5,906 bases of DNA from Bradyrhizobiaceae bacterium (GTDB lineage: Bacteria > Pseudomonadota > Alphaproteobacteria > Rhizobiales > Xanthobacteraceae): NCBI GenBank assembly GCA_016793685.1, contig JAEULX010000188.1:1-5906 (forward strand), given 5' to 3'. Position numbers and translations under genes: made by a program. Of the stretch, positions 5,789 through 5,906 are shown in pieces; positions within the stretch are counted from its first letter, which is position 1; each line of letters begins with the position of its first letter. The notes beneath the pieces were generated by a model. That model saw nothing but the letters and a program-made list of their open reading frames with translations, ran no database searches and had not been told where the DNA came from.

Positions 5789-5906
5789 ATGGTCGCAGAA
5801 ATGGATACCGGTGGCGGTAAATCGGTCGGAATGAAACCCGGTAGCGATGAGAAACCTCGGGCGGCGAACGCGGCGCAGCGCTCCGAAGGCAAAGGTCAGA
5901 GGTTCG
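5789..5906 (+). CDS. Possible start of an unidentified gene running off the right edge (partial)
   Basis: From an ATG at 5789 the plus strand stays open for 39 codons to the window end; in-frame ATGs at 5801 and 5831 are alternatives, and the frame opens just after a TGA at 5771. The peptide is hydrophilic, rich in Gly, Lys, Ser and Ala (for example MKPGSDEKPRAANAAQRSEG), like a disordered N-terminus. No domain can be recognised and no good Shine-Dalgarno precedes any of the starts. A second frame, ATG 5667 to TGA 5832-5834, overlaps the 5831 ATG in an ATGA arrangement, and the minus strand is also open at the edge. It may therefore be coding, the beginning of an accessory gene, or not a gene at all. 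Confidence 0.25.
   Translation, partial: MVAEMDTGGGKSVGMKPGSDEKPRAANAAQRSEGKGQRF

Larger units (their letters stand above)
5274..5906. mobile_element. Left end of a probable integrated element inserted in radC (partial)
   Basis: At about 5274-5282 the RadC coding sequence stops matching its family. From there rightward the base composition becomes visibly more A/T-rich, the RadC frame is filled by unrelated codons, and an excisionase-like gene appears. This combination is typical for the end of an integrated island, prophage or transposon. The other end, the integrase and the 5' part of radC are outside the window. No direct repeat marking an attachment site can be identified from one end alone. 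Confidence 0.6.

Noticed and set aside
5762..5905. Minus-strand frame open from the right edge to a TAG at 5762-5764.
   Set aside because: No start is visible and the 47-residue tail matches no family I know. It competes with the plus-strand frame from 5789, and the evidence is insufficient for either.

Overview
This GC-rich window with long signal-peptide-bearing ORFs looks like chromosome from an alphaproteobacterium, probably Hyphomicrobiales (Rhizobiales). The inference rests on the gene families present (a Rhizobiales-style hydroxyacid dehydrogenase C-terminus, a tandem Inh-type inhibitor, a bacterial ComB homologue) and on codon use; no taxonomic marker is present.

Layout from left to right. 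(1) 1-116, + strand: last 37 codons of a D-isomer-specific 2-hydroxyacid dehydrogenase, followed by a small GC hairpin. (2) 177-881, + strand: a secreted protein with two tandem AprI/Inh-like metalloprotease-inhibitor domains. (3) 882-978: a convergent gap with an imperfect hairpin that could end transcription from both sides. (4) 979-1668, - strand: a ComB-family 2-phosphosulfolactate phosphatase homologue that starts at TTG behind an excellent Shine-Dalgarno. (5) 1774-1851: two hairpins, one followed by a T6 tract on the minus strand. They form the terminator of the next gene and separate its transcription from comB. (6) 1866-3878, - strand: a large exported protein of unknown function with a possible papain/NlpC-like Cys-His-Asp arrangement. 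(7) 4097-4969, - strand: a GltI-like amino-acid ABC transporter binding protein without adjacent permease or ATPase genes. (8) 5109-~5278, - strand: the C-terminal part of RadC only, cut off exactly before its HNHPSG motif.

From about 5280 to the right edge the sequence changes: codons become visibly richer in A/T and the RadC reading frame continues into unrelated residues. An AlpA/excisionase-like helix-turn-helix gene follows (5377-5607, - strand), then stem-loops and an unidentified open frame that leaves the window. The simplest reading is that an integrated mobile element begins at about 5280 inside radC and extends beyond the window.

The chromosomal genes do not form one pathway. They are mostly single transcription units: two on the left read rightward, and the rest read leftward. 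The most informative part of the window is the radC/element junction. The least understood gene is the 670-residue exported protein. I see no tRNA, rRNA, CRISPR array or complete insertion sequence.
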